This document shows positions 1-8,549 of a stretch of DNA of 55,632 bases, one piece after another (positions within the stretch are counted from its first letter, which is position 1; each line of letters begins with the position of its first letter). The stretch covers positions 1 through 55,632 of the forward strand of contig NZ_JAVJAN010000027.1 of the NCBI RefSeq assembly GCF_031344075.1, written 5' to 3'. Below the pieces are notes generated by a model. That model was not told the DNA's origin and did no database searches. It worked only from the letters and a program-made list of their open reading frames with translations. The DNA comes from Clostridium aquiflavi (GTDB lineage Bacteria; Bacillota; Clostridia; Clostridiales; Clostridiaceae). A program made the position numbers and the translations under genes.

Positions 1-138
1 AATACTAAAATGAGTATAGTCCCATTTTAGCTTGCTCCCAATATAAAATTGAGACAAGCAGTAAATGTGACAATACTCATTAAGTATTCTCAAAATCCAA
101 TTACAATGCCACCTTACCTGTTGCATATATCAACATAT
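1..138 (+). repeat. Foldback repeat element, right part, cut by window start
   Basis: The window opens inside a copy of the dispersed foldback family. The central hairpin (stem 36-42 with 48-54, loop ATAAA) and the complete right arm ending in GCATATATCAACAT are present; most of the left arm lies outside the window. It closely matches the copy at 7022-7238. Confidence 0.8.
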
Positions 139-182
139 ACTAAAGTAGATCCTTATAAAAAATTATTTAAAATATCTTAATA

Positions 183-220
183 ATCACCCAGTTCAACTTT
201 AATTATGCATATATCAACAC
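183..220 (-). repeat. Foldback repeat, isolated left-arm fragment, inverted
   Basis: Read on the minus strand this is GTGTTGATATATGCATAA followed by a degenerate continuation, matching the left arm of the 7022 element. It is a solitary arm lying just downstream of the minus-strand glycosyltransferase gene. Confidence 0.6.
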
Positions 221-225
221 ATGCT

Positions 226-1233
226 TTAATTTAATATATTCATTATAGTTTTATAAAGTTTTGGTGTTTTGTTGAATAGTGAGAATAGGATAATCCATTT
301 AAATTCGTGGCTAGGGCTATTGTAGTATTTTTTTGATATATTCATAGCTTTATTTTTGATTAAGTTTATTGTTTCATGATCATCTGAAATATTATTTATA
401 CATCCAAAGTAAAGATCGATGATTGACCACATATACCATTTTAAAGTTTTAGCATATAAGTTTTCATCATTTAATTTATTCATGAATTTTACTTTTTCAT
501 CAAAAACATCTAGCATACATAATCTTTTTTTATCAAATTTAGCGTTCATTATACTGTCAGGAGTATTTCTATAGTAGTATAATTTTTTATTTGTATATAC
601 TAATTTGTTAGATTCAAATAATAATTTATACATTATAGCCTCATCTTCAAATATTCTCATATTAGGAAATCTTATTTCATTAAATAGTGATTTTTTATAA
701 ATTTTATTCCAAAGTACTACTGTTGAAACATACATTTCATTATATAAATTATTTAATGATTCTATATTATTGAAAGATATTATTATTTCTTTATTATCAT
801 TTGTAATTTTTTCATCTTCATTTTCTACTTTTATATAATTGCATTGTGAAATATCTGCATTATGTTCTTTTGCTAAATTAAATAGTGTTTCAAACATATT
901 GGGTTCAATCCAATCATCACTATCAACAAAAGCTATAAATTCACCTTGAGCTATATCTAAACCAGCGTTTCTAGCAGTACTAGCACCACCATTTTCTTTA
1001 TGAATAACTTTTATTCTATTATCATTTAGAGCTAGCTCATCACAAATTTTTCCACTGTTGTCAGGGGAACCATCATCTACTAATATTAATTCAAAGTTTT
1101 CTAAAGTTTGATTTAATATACTTGTGATAGAGTTATTTAAGTAATCTTCAGCTTTATATATTGGCATAATAATACTTATTAAAACTTCAGAGTTTTTAAT
1201 ATTGTCATTTAAGTTTTTATAATTTTTAATCAT
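226..1233 (-). CDS. GT2 family glycosyltransferase
   Basis: This is probably a cytoplasmic or membrane-associated sugar transferase that extends a surface glycan from a nucleotide-sugar donor. It has a GT-A fold start (SIIMPIYKAEDYL, about residues 20-32), the nucleotide-binding LVDDGSPD (51-58), the NGGASTARN segment and a metal-binding DSDD motif (104-107), all typical of the EpsH/EpsJ-like GT2 family. Its 335 residues are a normal length. GGAGA lies upstream of the ATG on the minus strand. It is transcribed away from the LicD gene, so the two are divergent across 1234-1504. Donor and acceptor cannot be read from the sequence. Confidence 0.9.
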   Translation of the reverse strand: MIKNYKNLNDNIKNSEVLISIIMPIYKAEDYLNNSITSILNQTLENFELILVDDGSPDNSGKICDELALNDNRIKVIHKENGGASTARNAGLDIAQGEFIAFVDSDDWIEPNMFETLFNLAKEHNADISQCNYIKVENEDEKITNDNKEIIISFNNIESLNNLYNEMYVSTVVLWNKIYKKSLFNEIRFPNMRIFEDEAIMYKLLFESNKLVYTNKKLYYYRNTPDSIMNAKFDKKRLCMLDVFDEKVKFMNKLNDENLYAKTLKWYMWSIIDLYFGCINNISDDHETINLIKNKAMNISKKYYNSPSHEFKWIILFSLFNKTPKLYKTIMNILN

Positions 1234-1346
1234 ATTTTATTATCTCCATTATTTCTTAAGTATTGATTCTTAAACTATTTTATCATTATATACATTATTA
1301 TGTTAGTACAAAATTCACTTTTTATTGTTCTTATGTTCTCATTTTG

Positions 1347-1375
1347 TTGACATAAGTCAATTTTGATAATAACAT
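1347..1375 (+). promoter_or_regulatory. Candidate housekeeping promoter for the licD-like gene
   Basis: TTGACA (1347-1352), a 17-base spacer and TAACAT (1370-1375). The -35 is perfect and the -10 matches four of six bases. It would start a transcript near 1382, just upstream of the conserved leader motif. Confidence 0.5.
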
Positions 1376-1399
1376 TAAAATGTATGCTGAAATAGGCAA

Positions 1400-1474
1400 T
1401 ATATTTCCTGCACTGCGTTTGGAAAGGGTGCATGGCTAAAAAATTAATGGCTCTAAAGTCGCCTTGGCGATTTT
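1400..1474 (+). promoter_or_regulatory. Conserved leader motif with short hairpin (copy A)
   Basis: The 34-base segment 1409-1442 recurs at 47278-47311 with 29 identities, and all five differences are G here and A there. TGCAC (1409-1413) can pair with GTGCA (1428-1432). A GC-rich hairpin TCGCC-TT-GGCGA (1459-1470) followed by TTTTG lies downstream, resembling a weak terminator. It sits between a good promoter and the licD-like gene. It does not match the consensus of any riboswitch I could recall. Confidence 0.45.
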
Positions 1475-1504
1475 GTTCTTAAGTACATAGAGAAGGTGGC
1501 AAAA

Positions 1505-2383
1505 ATGAGTAATATAGATGATACATCAAAAAAAAATTATCAAAATAAAGATACCGATGAAGAATATGAAAATTTAAGTTTAAAAGATGCTCAAATGTTG
1601 ATGGTTAGTATTTTAAAGGATGTTGATAAGATATGTGAAAAACATGGATTAAAATACTTTTTAGATGCAGGAACTTTATTAGGAGCAGTTAGACATAAGG
1701 GATTTATTCCATGGGATGATGATATGGATATTGGAATGCTTAGAGATGACTATGAAAAGTTTCTTAAAATAGCTAAGGAAGATTTACCTAGCCATTTATT
1801 TTTACAAACTTTTGAAAGTGATAAATATTATGATATTTACCAAGTACCTTGTAAGGTTAGATATAATGGTACTGTACTTATTGAAAAAGCAATTGGAGAA
1901 AATGAAAAAATGCATAATGGTGTATATATAGATGTATTCCCTTATGATAGTTTACCAAAGCATAATTTTATTTATAAAATTCAAAGATCAATAAGTGGAA
2001 ACATATTAAAAAGTTTCGTTAGATTGAGGGATATCCCAGAAAAATTAACTTTCAAAAATAAAATTACATTTTCTTTTTATAAGATAATAACAAAAATATT
2101 TACAGCTAAAAGAAGAAGAAAGTTTTTTGGAGCTTTAGTTAAATGGAATGATAAAAATTCAAAGTACATGGGATATGGCGTTGATACTGCATGGAGCGAA
2201 TATATCTATAAAAAAGACGATTACTTTGATTTGATTAAATTAGAATTTGAAGGTGAACATTTTTATGGACCTAAAAATGCGGATGCAATTTTGACTGGGC
2301 TTTATGGTGATTATATGACATTACCAAAAGAAGAAGAAAGAGTATGGCATGCAAAAGAAATAAAAAAGATTAAAAGTATTTAA
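1505..2383 (+). CDS. LicD family phosphotransferase-like protein
   Basis: LicD proteins transfer phosphocholine or related phospho-substituents onto cell-surface glycans, using a nucleotidyltransferase-like fold. The core is visible: DAGTLLGAVRHKGFIPWDDD (residues about 54-73) with the acidic DDDMD cluster (71-75), followed by DDYEKF. The protein has 292 residues from the ATG at 1505. A GTG nine bases upstream (1496) is in frame but lies inside the ribosome binding sequence AGAAGGTGG, so the ATG is preferred. The specific substituent is unknown; no choline kinase or cytidylyltransferase (LicA/LicC) partner is visible in the window. Confidence 0.85.
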   Translation: MSNIDDTSKKNYQNKDTDEEYENLSLKDAQMLMVSILKDVDKICEKHGLKYFLDAGTLLGAVRHKGFIPWDDDMDIGMLRDDYEKFLKIAKEDLPSHLFLQTFESDKYYDIYQVPCKVRYNGTVLIEKAIGENEKMHNGVYIDVFPYDSLPKHNFIYKIQRSISGNILKSFVRLRDIPEKLTFKNKITFSFYKIITKIFTAKRRRKFFGALVKWNDKNSKYMGYGVDTAWSEYIYKKDDYFDLIKLEFEGEHFYGPKNADAILTGLYGDYMTLPKEEERVWHAKEIKKIKSI

Positions 2384-2388
2384 ACTTG

Positions 2389-2495
2389 TAATTTGAATTA
2401 TACTATTATTATGAAGTACATGGGTGCATTTTAGCTAAAGGCACTAATATAGTAAACATTGCATATAATGATCAATATTAGTATAATTCAAATAG
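2389..2495. repeat. Small foldback element with 15-bp perfect terminal inverted repeats
   Basis: ATTTGAATTATACTA (2391-2405) is repeated in inverse at 2479-2493. Between them lies a second pairing possibility, GTGC/GCAC, around 2424-2443. It starts six bases after the licD-like stop codon. No T-run follows it, so it is not a typical terminator, and it is unrelated to the 220-bp family. Confidence 0.6.
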
Positions 2496-2604
2496 TAAAA
2501 AAATAATAATATTTAAAATGTAAGAAAAAAGTAAGAAATTTTAAATAAAAGATTCTAAAAAGTCATGTAGAATCTATTATAATAAATAAAGGGAGAGAAT
2601 AATT

Positions 2605-3588
2605 TTGTTTAAAGTATCTATAATTACTCCTGTTTATAATGTAGAAGAGTGTATTGAAAAAAGTGTAAATTCTGTTATAAATCAAACTTGTAAAGAGTTT
2701 GAATTTTTGCTTATAGATGATGGTTCAAAAGATAGAAGTATTGAAATAGCAAAATCATTATTAGAAGGCTCAGATATAAACTTTAAGATTATAACTCAAG
2801 AAAATGCAGGAGTCAGTTGTGCTAGAAATAGAGGAATAAACATAGCCAGTGGAGAGTATATAACATTTTTAGATAGCGATGATTATATTGATTCTAGGTT
2901 TGTTGAACTTATGTATGAAAAAGCAAAGAAAACTGAATGCGATGTTGTATTTTGTGACTATAGTGAAGTTGATAACAACGGGAATGTATTAGTTAAGAAT
3001 AGAACTAATTACTTAAATGATTTCATATCAGGAAAAGAAGCAGCACTTTTACAGTTAAAGGATGAAATAACTATAGGCATGAGAAGTGCTATATATAAAA
3101 ATTCTGTTATTCAAAATAATAATTTATTATTTGACACTAATAGAAAATATGGAGAAGATATGGTTTTTGTTGTAAAGGCATTACTATATTCAAATAAAGT
3201 TATAAGTGTAAATGAAATACTAGCTTTTTATGTAATATGGGGAAATTCTGTAACTCAAAATGTATCTTTAAAGCATCTTGATTGCTATTATTCATATATA
3301 GATTTATTAAATTATGTAAAGAAAGATAGCAATTTAAAAGAAATAGAAAATTTCTTATCAGAATTTAAAATACAATACTCGATATCACATGTTTTTTCAA
3401 TTTTAGGTAAAGATCCTAATTTCCATAAGGATTTATTTAAATTTTTAAGTCAAGAGGATGTTAAGTCATATCTAAAAAATTATAAAATTCAAAAGTTTGA
3501 TAAAAATAATATAAGATACTTAATTCAATGTAGTGGCATGAGATTTTGTCCAAAGCTACTAATAAATGTTTTAAATAAAATGAGATAA
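2605..3588 (+). CDS. GT2 family glycosyltransferase
   Basis: A second GT-A sugar transferase of 327 residues. It has VSIITPVYNVEECI at the N-terminus, FLLIDDGSKD (35-43), NAGVSCARN, and the DSDD metal site at 90-93. The start is TTG at 2605, supported by GGGAGAG about seven bases upstream and by the protein beginning directly with the GT-A first strand. It belongs with the LicD gene upstream and the dehydratase/polymerase pair downstream as part of surface-glycan assembly. Donor specificity is not predictable. Confidence 0.9.
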   Translation: MFKVSIITPVYNVEECIEKSVNSVINQTCKEFEFLLIDDGSKDRSIEIAKSLLEGSDINFKIITQENAGVSCARNRGINIASGEYITFLDSDDYIDSRFVELMYEKAKKTECDVVFCDYSEVDNNGNVLVKNRTNYLNDFISGKEAALLQLKDEITIGMRSAIYKNSVIQNNNLLFDTNRKYGEDMVFVVKALLYSNKVISVNEILAFYVIWGNSVTQNVSLKHLDCYYSYIDLLNYVKKDSNLKEIENFLSEFKIQYSISHVFSILGKDPNFHKDLFKFLSQEDVKSYLKNYKIQKFDKNNIRYLIQCSGMRFCPKLLINVLNKMR

Positions 3589-3652
3589 TTAAAATAGAGT
3601 CTTACTTGCTGTAAGTTATGGCAAGAATCTCTCCAGACGGGAGGAAACTATA

Positions 3653-5515
3653 ATGAAAAAATGGAAGACACTGATAATTATGATAATTGATATATTTATG
3701 GTAAATATGGCATACCTTTTTGCTATAAATATAACTTTAAGTGGAAGGTTCACAGAAATTGCAAAAATATATACAGAAGACGTTATAGCTGTAAGTTTAA
3801 TATATTTAGTGTGTTTTTATTTATTTAAAATGTATGAAAGCTTGTGGCATTTAACTGGAACCGATGAATTTCTATTAGGTGTTGGAGGATCAATTTTAGC
3901 AGGGATAGTATCAATTGGATATACTAGATTTTGGGGTTCTGTCATACCATTAAATGTTTCGGTTGTAGGTATTCTTTTAAGTATTTTCTTTGTATTAGGT
4001 TATAGAATTTTATATAGAGTATATAGAAGAACACTTTTATACATACCATTTAAATATTCATCAGATCAAAGAAGAGTAATGATTGTTGGTGCTGGTTCAG
4101 CAGGAACTATGATTATTAATGAAATGATGGCAAGAAGAGAATTAAAATATAACCCTATAGTTCTTATTGATGATGATAAAGAAAAGCTTGGAAGAAGAAT
4201 TTCAGGTGTAAAGATAGTAGGAAATAGATATGATATACCATGTGTAGTAGGAGAACAAGAAATTGATTTAATATTAATAGCAATTCCTTCTCTTGATTCA
4301 AAGAATAAAGCGGAAATTATTGATATCTGTAAAAAAACTAATTGTAAGCTTCAAATAATTCCTGGTATGTATGAAATATTAAGTGGAGAAGCAAATGTTA
4401 GTAGAATTAAAGATGTAGATTTAGAGGATTTACTAGGAAGAGATCCTATTGTATTAGATAACAAAGGTATTTCAGATTATATACAAGGAAAAACAATATT
4501 AGTTACTGGAGCAGGTGGATCAATAGGTTCTGAGCTTTGTAGGCAAATAGCAGTATATAATCCTAAAAGACTTATATTATTTGATATATATGAAAATAAT
4601 ATATATGATATTCAAAATGAATTAAAAGAAGAGTTCCCAGATATGAATCTTACTGTTTTAATTGGTTCAATAAGAGACAGACAAAGATTACATGAGGTAT
4701 TTAATAAACATAAAATAAATGTTGTATTCCATGCAGCAGCGCACAAACATGTGCCATTAATGGAGGACAGTCCTAAAGAAGCTGTTAAGAATAATGTTTT
4801 TGGAACATTAAATTTAGCTACTGAAGCAAGCAAAGCTAATATTGATAGATTTGTAATGATTTCTACTGATAAAGCTGTTAATCCAACTAATATAATGGGA
4901 GCAACTAAAAGATTATGTGAAATGATTGTTCAAGCTATGGATAAACAATCAAAAACTGAGTTTGTTGCCGTTAGATTTGGAAATGTTCTTGGTAGTAATG
5001 GATCAGTAATTCCATTATTTAAAAAGCAAATAGCTAATGGTGGTCCAGTTACCCTTACTCATAAAAAAATAGTTAGATACTTTATGTTGATTCCAGAAGC
5101 AGCTCAACTAGTACTTCAAGCGGGTGCATTTGCTAAAGGCGGAGAAATATTTGTACTAGATATGGGAAAACCAGTTAAAATTTATGATTTAGCTTGCGAT
5201 CTTATAAGACTTTCAGGTTTCGAACCTAATAGAGATATTAAAATAGTTGTTACTGGACTTAGACCAGGGGAAAAATTATACGAAGAACTTTTAATGAGCG
5301 AAGAAGGTTTAAAAGATACTGCACATCAAAAGATATATGTTGGAAAACCAACTTTTGAAGATATGGATACATTAAATTATAAACTTGAACAATTACGCAG
5401 ATTATTAGAATTAAACGACATAAATGAAATTAAACATCAAATGCAAACTATTGTTCCAACATATCATTATAAAAATGAGGATGAAGTTGCAGCAGAAAAT
5501 GCTGATAAGGAGTAA
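3653..5515 (+). CDS. FlaA1/CapD/WbpM-type membrane NDP-sugar 4,6-dehydratase
   Basis: This family converts UDP-GlcNAc to a 4-keto-6-deoxy sugar, the first step toward several rare amino sugars, at the inner face of the membrane. The N-terminal ~125 residues contain about four membrane segments. A nucleotide-binding domain begins at VMIVGAGSAGT (142-152). The SDR domain has the NAD site TGAGGSIGS (285-293), AAAHKHVPLMED (360-371), and STDK (403-406) with M414 and K418. Met in place of the usual catalytic Tyr (MxxxK) is characteristic of the long membrane members (WbpM, CapD, PglF). The length of 620 is normal. GGGAGG precedes the ATG. It is very tightly linked to the polymerase gene downstream. 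Confidence 0.9.
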   Translation: MKKWKTLIIMIIDIFMVNMAYLFAINITLSGRFTEIAKIYTEDVIAVSLIYLVCFYLFKMYESLWHLTGTDEFLLGVGGSILAGIVSIGYTRFWGSVIPLNVSVVGILLSIFFVLGYRILYRVYRRTLLYIPFKYSSDQRRVMIVGAGSAGTMIINEMMARRELKYNPIVLIDDDKEKLGRRISGVKIVGNRYDIPCVVGEQEIDLILIAIPSLDSKNKAEIIDICKKTNCKLQIIPGMYEILSGEANVSRIKDVDLEDLLGRDPIVLDNKGISDYIQGKTILVTGAGGSIGSELCRQIAVYNPKRLILFDIYENNIYDIQNELKEEFPDMNLTVLIGSIRDRQRLHEVFNKHKINVVFHAAAHKHVPLMEDSPKEAVKNNVFGTLNLATEASKANIDRFVMISTDKAVNPTNIMGATKRLCEMIVQAMDKQSKTEFVAVRFGNVLGSNGSVIPLFKKQIANGGPVTLTHKKIVRYFMLIPEAAQLVLQAGAFAKGGEIFVLDMGKPVKIYDLACDLIRLSGFEPNRDIKIVVTGLRPGEKLYEELLMSEEGLKDTAHQKIYVGKPTFEDMDTLNYKLEQLRRLLELNDINEIKHQMQTIVPTYHYKNEDEVAAENADKE

Positions 5516-5517
5516 TT

Positions 5518-7008
5518 ATGAGTAGAGAAGATAAGACTAGAATTATATTTATAACACTGATATCGATAATTGCTATGATTTTTGGAGTAACTAATGGAAA
5601 TTATGTAATACCTATTATGTATATAATAACCTTAGTTATATCATCATACATAGTGCAAGAAAAAGATATATATAATCAAATGTATGCAGTACTTTTAGTG
5701 TCGGCATTCTATGATTATACACTTTATGCACCAGGCATTCAAAGTGTATATATGTTTCATATAGTATTAGGCGTGTTTACCCTAATGTCACTATATAAAC
5801 TAATAAAAGATAGAGATGTTATAAGACATATAGATAAGAAAGTTTTAATCATATATGTTATATGGTTTGTTTATATGTGTGCAAGTGTTTTTTGGGCAAT
5901 GAGTAAAAGCCTATCTATTAAATATATAGCAATATATTTAATGATGTTTGCATTTATATTTAATATGATGGTTTATAATGTGAGCAAAGATAGACTTAAG
6001 AAAACAGTGAATTTATTATTATTTCTAATATCACTTATTACTTTAATTGCATTTATAGAGGTATTGTTAGGAAAGCAATTACCGATAAAACATTATGCTG
6101 ATGCATTTATGGACGGATTACCTCAAAAGGATCAAAATCAAATAAATGCAAGACCAATGGCATTTTCGTTTAATCCTAACAATTTAGCGGCTACACTTGC
6201 TATATTATCGCCACTTTTCTTTTATGCTATTTATAGATGTAAAAATATTTTTGGGAAAGTATGGTATGTAGTAATATCAACTATAGTATTTATATTAATA
6301 GGTACAACAACATCAAGAACTGGATTTGCTTCAGCGGCATTTGGAGTAGGAGTTTTCTTAATTTTTTCAATATTTAATATTAAGAAAATTGGAGTTAAAA
6401 ATATAATTTATCCACTTATATTATGTATTACTCTTTCAGTATCTTATAAGTATAGTTACCTTGTTATGAATATAAAACCTGTTGAAGGACAAGAAATAGT
6501 AGAAAATGGGCTTAATAATAAGATGCATAGTTTAGAAAATATAGAATTTCAAGAAGGCGGAGAAGGTTCTGTTAATGTGAGATTTACTATAATAAATGAT
6601 GTATTAAAAGGAACTATAACAGATAAAAATTATCTTGGATATGGTGTTGGAAATGTAGAAAATTTCATTAAAGAGCAAGGTAATACTGGAAACATATATA
6701 GTCCACATTGTTATGCAATAGAGATTTTAGGTGATTTTGGGTTACCAGGAGTAGCTCTATATGGAATATATTATTTATACCTTCTTATAGGAAATATAAT
6801 TATTGGAATAAAAAAGAAGAGTATAGCATGTTTTGCAGCAGCAACCGGTCTTATTGCTTTTGCACCAGCAAGCTTTGGACCAAGTTCAATAACTTATGTA
6901 TTTTCATATTGGATACTTATAGGTTTTGCAGTATCATGCATGCAAGTTTATAAAAGAAGTGATAATCAATATAATTCTAAATTATCAATGAAAGAATTTC
7001 ATCTTTAA
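5518..7008 (+). CDS. O-antigen ligase/Wzy-like polysaccharide polymerase
   Basis: A multi-spanning membrane protein of 496 residues, with about ten hydrophobic segments and a larger loop around 315-400. The family joins repeat units or ligates finished glycans on the outer face of the membrane. Family signatures are FNPNNLAATLAILSPL and the conserved SRTGFASAAFG segment, followed by the outer loop and YGVGN. The ATG is two bases after the stop of the dehydratase gene, with AAGGAG inside the end of that gene, so the two are translationally coupled. Wzy-like proteins and WaaL ligases cannot be separated from sequence; in a Gram-positive a polymerase role is more likely. Confidence 0.85.
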   Translation: MSREDKTRIIFITLISIIAMIFGVTNGNYVIPIMYIITLVISSYIVQEKDIYNQMYAVLLVSAFYDYTLYAPGIQSVYMFHIVLGVFTLMSLYKLIKDRDVIRHIDKKVLIIYVIWFVYMCASVFWAMSKSLSIKYIAIYLMMFAFIFNMMVYNVSKDRLKKTVNLLLFLISLITLIAFIEVLLGKQLPIKHYADAFMDGLPQKDQNQINARPMAFSFNPNNLAATLAILSPLFFYAIYRCKNIFGKVWYVVISTIVFILIGTTTSRTGFASAAFGVGVFLIFSIFNIKKIGVKNIIYPLILCITLSVSYKYSYLVMNIKPVEGQEIVENGLNNKMHSLENIEFQEGGEGSVNVRFTIINDVLKGTITDKNYLGYGVGNVENFIKEQGNTGNIYSPHCYAIEILGDFGLPGVALYGIYYLYLLIGNIIIGIKKKSIACFAAATGLIAFAPASFGPSSITYVFSYWILIGFAVSCMQVYKRSDNQYNSKLSMKEFHL

Positions 7009-7021
7009 AATATAATAATAA

Positions 7022-7238
7022 GGCTATGTTTTAGCAGAGTGTTGATATATGCATAAGTAAAGTGGACTGAGTAATTGAACTTAGGAATGCTAAAATGAGT
7101 ATGGTCCCATTTTAGCTTGTTCCCAATATAAAATTGTGACAAGCAATAAATGTGACAATACTCATTAAGAATTCTCAAAGTCCAATTACAATGCCACTTT
7201 ACCTATTGCATATATCAACACACATTTAAAACAGAGCC
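7022..7238. repeat. Foldback (MITE-like) element, best complete copy
   Basis: 217 bp bounded by GGCTATGTTTTAGCAG on the left and AAAACAGAGCC on the right. The arms (about 7022-7105 and 7150-7238) are imperfect inverted repeats over roughly 80 bases, including GTTGATATATGCATAA against TTGCATATATCAAC. Inside is a second hairpin, GCTTG...CAAGC, enclosing stem 7121-7127/7133-7139. Eight bases on each flank (7014-7021 and 7239-7246) are identical, AATAATAA, and could be a target-site duplication, although this is low-complexity sequence. It contains no ORF. Confidence 0.85.
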
Positions 7239-7244
7239 AATAAT

Positions 7245-7274
7245 AAAAACGTGGCTTTATGCCACGTTTTTATT
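7245..7274. terminator. Bidirectional terminator
   Basis: Stem AAAAACGTGGC (7245-7255) with GCCACGTTTTT (7261-7271) and a five-base loop. T-runs on both strands let it serve the minus-strand epimerase gene, whose stop codon it overlaps, and the polymerase operon from the left. Confidence 0.85.
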
Positions 7275-8337
7275 ATTTCTTATAATTTTGAATTATATCT
7301 GTTATTTTTGAAGAAGTATCTCCATCACCAAATGCAGAGGCAGGAGTACCAGTTGGATTAAAGCTTTCAATAGCATTTAAAATTTTGTTAGAATCACTTC
7401 CAACAATAACATTCCAACCATTTTCTACGGTTTCAATCCATTCAGTTTCGTCTCTCATTGTAATACATGGTTTCTTTAAGAAATAAGCTTCTTTTTGAAC
7501 TCCACCACTATCTGTTACAATCTTAGCAGAATTTTCTTGAAGAGAAATCATTTCTAAATATCCTACTGGATCAATTATTTTAATATTGTCTCCTACATGT
7601 AGATTGTATTCATTAATGAATTTCTTTGTTCTTGGATGAAGAGGTAATATTATTTTTTTGTTGCATTCACTTAATGCTTTTATTATTGAAGTAAGTCTTT
7701 CTAAACTATTTGTATTTTCAGCACGATGTATTGTTGAAAGTATGTAGCTATTTGGTGTTAAGTCTAAAGTTTCAGTAATATTAGATATTTCTTTAGCTTT
7801 TTCTTTAAATAAGTTTATAGCATCATACATTACATCACCAGCATTATAAACACCTTTTGTAATATTTTCTGTAGCTAAATTTTTAACTGCAGTTAATGTA
7901 GGTGCAAATAATAAATCAGAGATATGATCTGTTAAGATTCTATTTTGCTCTTCTGGCATTGCTTTATTAAAACTTCTAAGTCCAGCTTCAACATGTGCTA
8001 CTGGAATTAATAATTTACTAGCACATAATGAACCAGCAAGAGTTGAATTAGTATCTCCATATACTAAAACCATATCAGGCTTTTCTTTTAGGTATATATC
8101 TTCAAGTGCACATAACATGCTTCCAGTTTGATTTCCATGATTTGAAGAACCAATATTTAAATTATAATCAGGTTTTGGAATACCTAATTCTTCAAAAAAT
8201 ATATCAGACATATTATTATCATAATGTTGACCAGTATGTACTAATATTTCACTATTTCCATTTTTTCTAATTTTATTTGAGACTGTTGCGGCTTTTATAA
8301 ACTGTGGTCTAGCTCCGATTACAGTTAGTACTTTCAT
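7273..8337 (-). CDS. wecB: UDP-N-acetylglucosamine 2-epimerase (non-hydrolysing)
   Basis: It interconverts UDP-GlcNAc and UDP-ManNAc in the cytoplasm, supplying ManNAc-type precursors for teichoic-acid linkage units or capsule. The 354 residues show the GT-B-like epimerase signatures: VIGARPQFIKAATV at the N-terminus, VYGDTNSTLAG, VAHVEAGLRS followed by MPEEQNR, and TDSGGVQKEAYFLKKP near the C-terminus. These cover the catalytic and UDP-binding residues of the WecB/MnaA family. A GGAGG-type site precedes the ATG. It is transcribed opposite to its neighbours and has its own terminator. mnaA is the equivalent name in Bacillus. Confidence 0.93.
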   Translation of the reverse strand: MKVLTVIGARPQFIKAATVSNKIRKNGNSEILVHTGQHYDNNMSDIFFEELGIPKPDYNLNIGSSNHGNQTGSMLCALEDIYLKEKPDMVLVYGDTNSTLAGSLCASKLLIPVAHVEAGLRSFNKAMPEEQNRILTDHISDLLFAPTLTAVKNLATENITKGVYNAGDVMYDAINLFKEKAKEISNITETLDLTPNSYILSTIHRAENTNSLERLTSIIKALSECNKKIILPLHPRTKKFINEYNLHVGDNIKIIDPVGYLEMISLQENSAKIVTDSGGVQKEAYFLKKPCITMRDETEWIETVENGWNVIVGSDSNKILNAIESFNPTGTPASAFGDGDTSSKITDIIQNYKK

Positions 8338-8549
8338 ATAGTACGCCTCCTTAAGATTTAAATAATTGTTTTCATGAGTATTATTTTAGCATATCGGCAC
8401 TATTAATCAAACTTAAATTATAATTAATTACATTAATTATATACTAATTGCTCAGTATTAATTGTAAACTATCAATGTGGACAAGCGTGAGTTGAAATGG
8501 ATAATTTGCTATGTTATTCTTAAACTATTACAACAATGGAGGGAAAATA

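Noticed and set aside
1409..1474. Leader motif as a c-di-GMP class II or preQ1 riboswitch
   Set aside because: I compared it from memory with the conserved parts of those classes and of SAM, TPP, FMN, lysine and c-di-AMP riboswitches and saw no match, so it is reported only as an unidentified motif.
7014..7246. AATAATAA flanks as a proven target-site duplication
   Set aside because: The sequence is low complexity and other copies do not show equally clear flanks, so it is mentioned only as a possibility.
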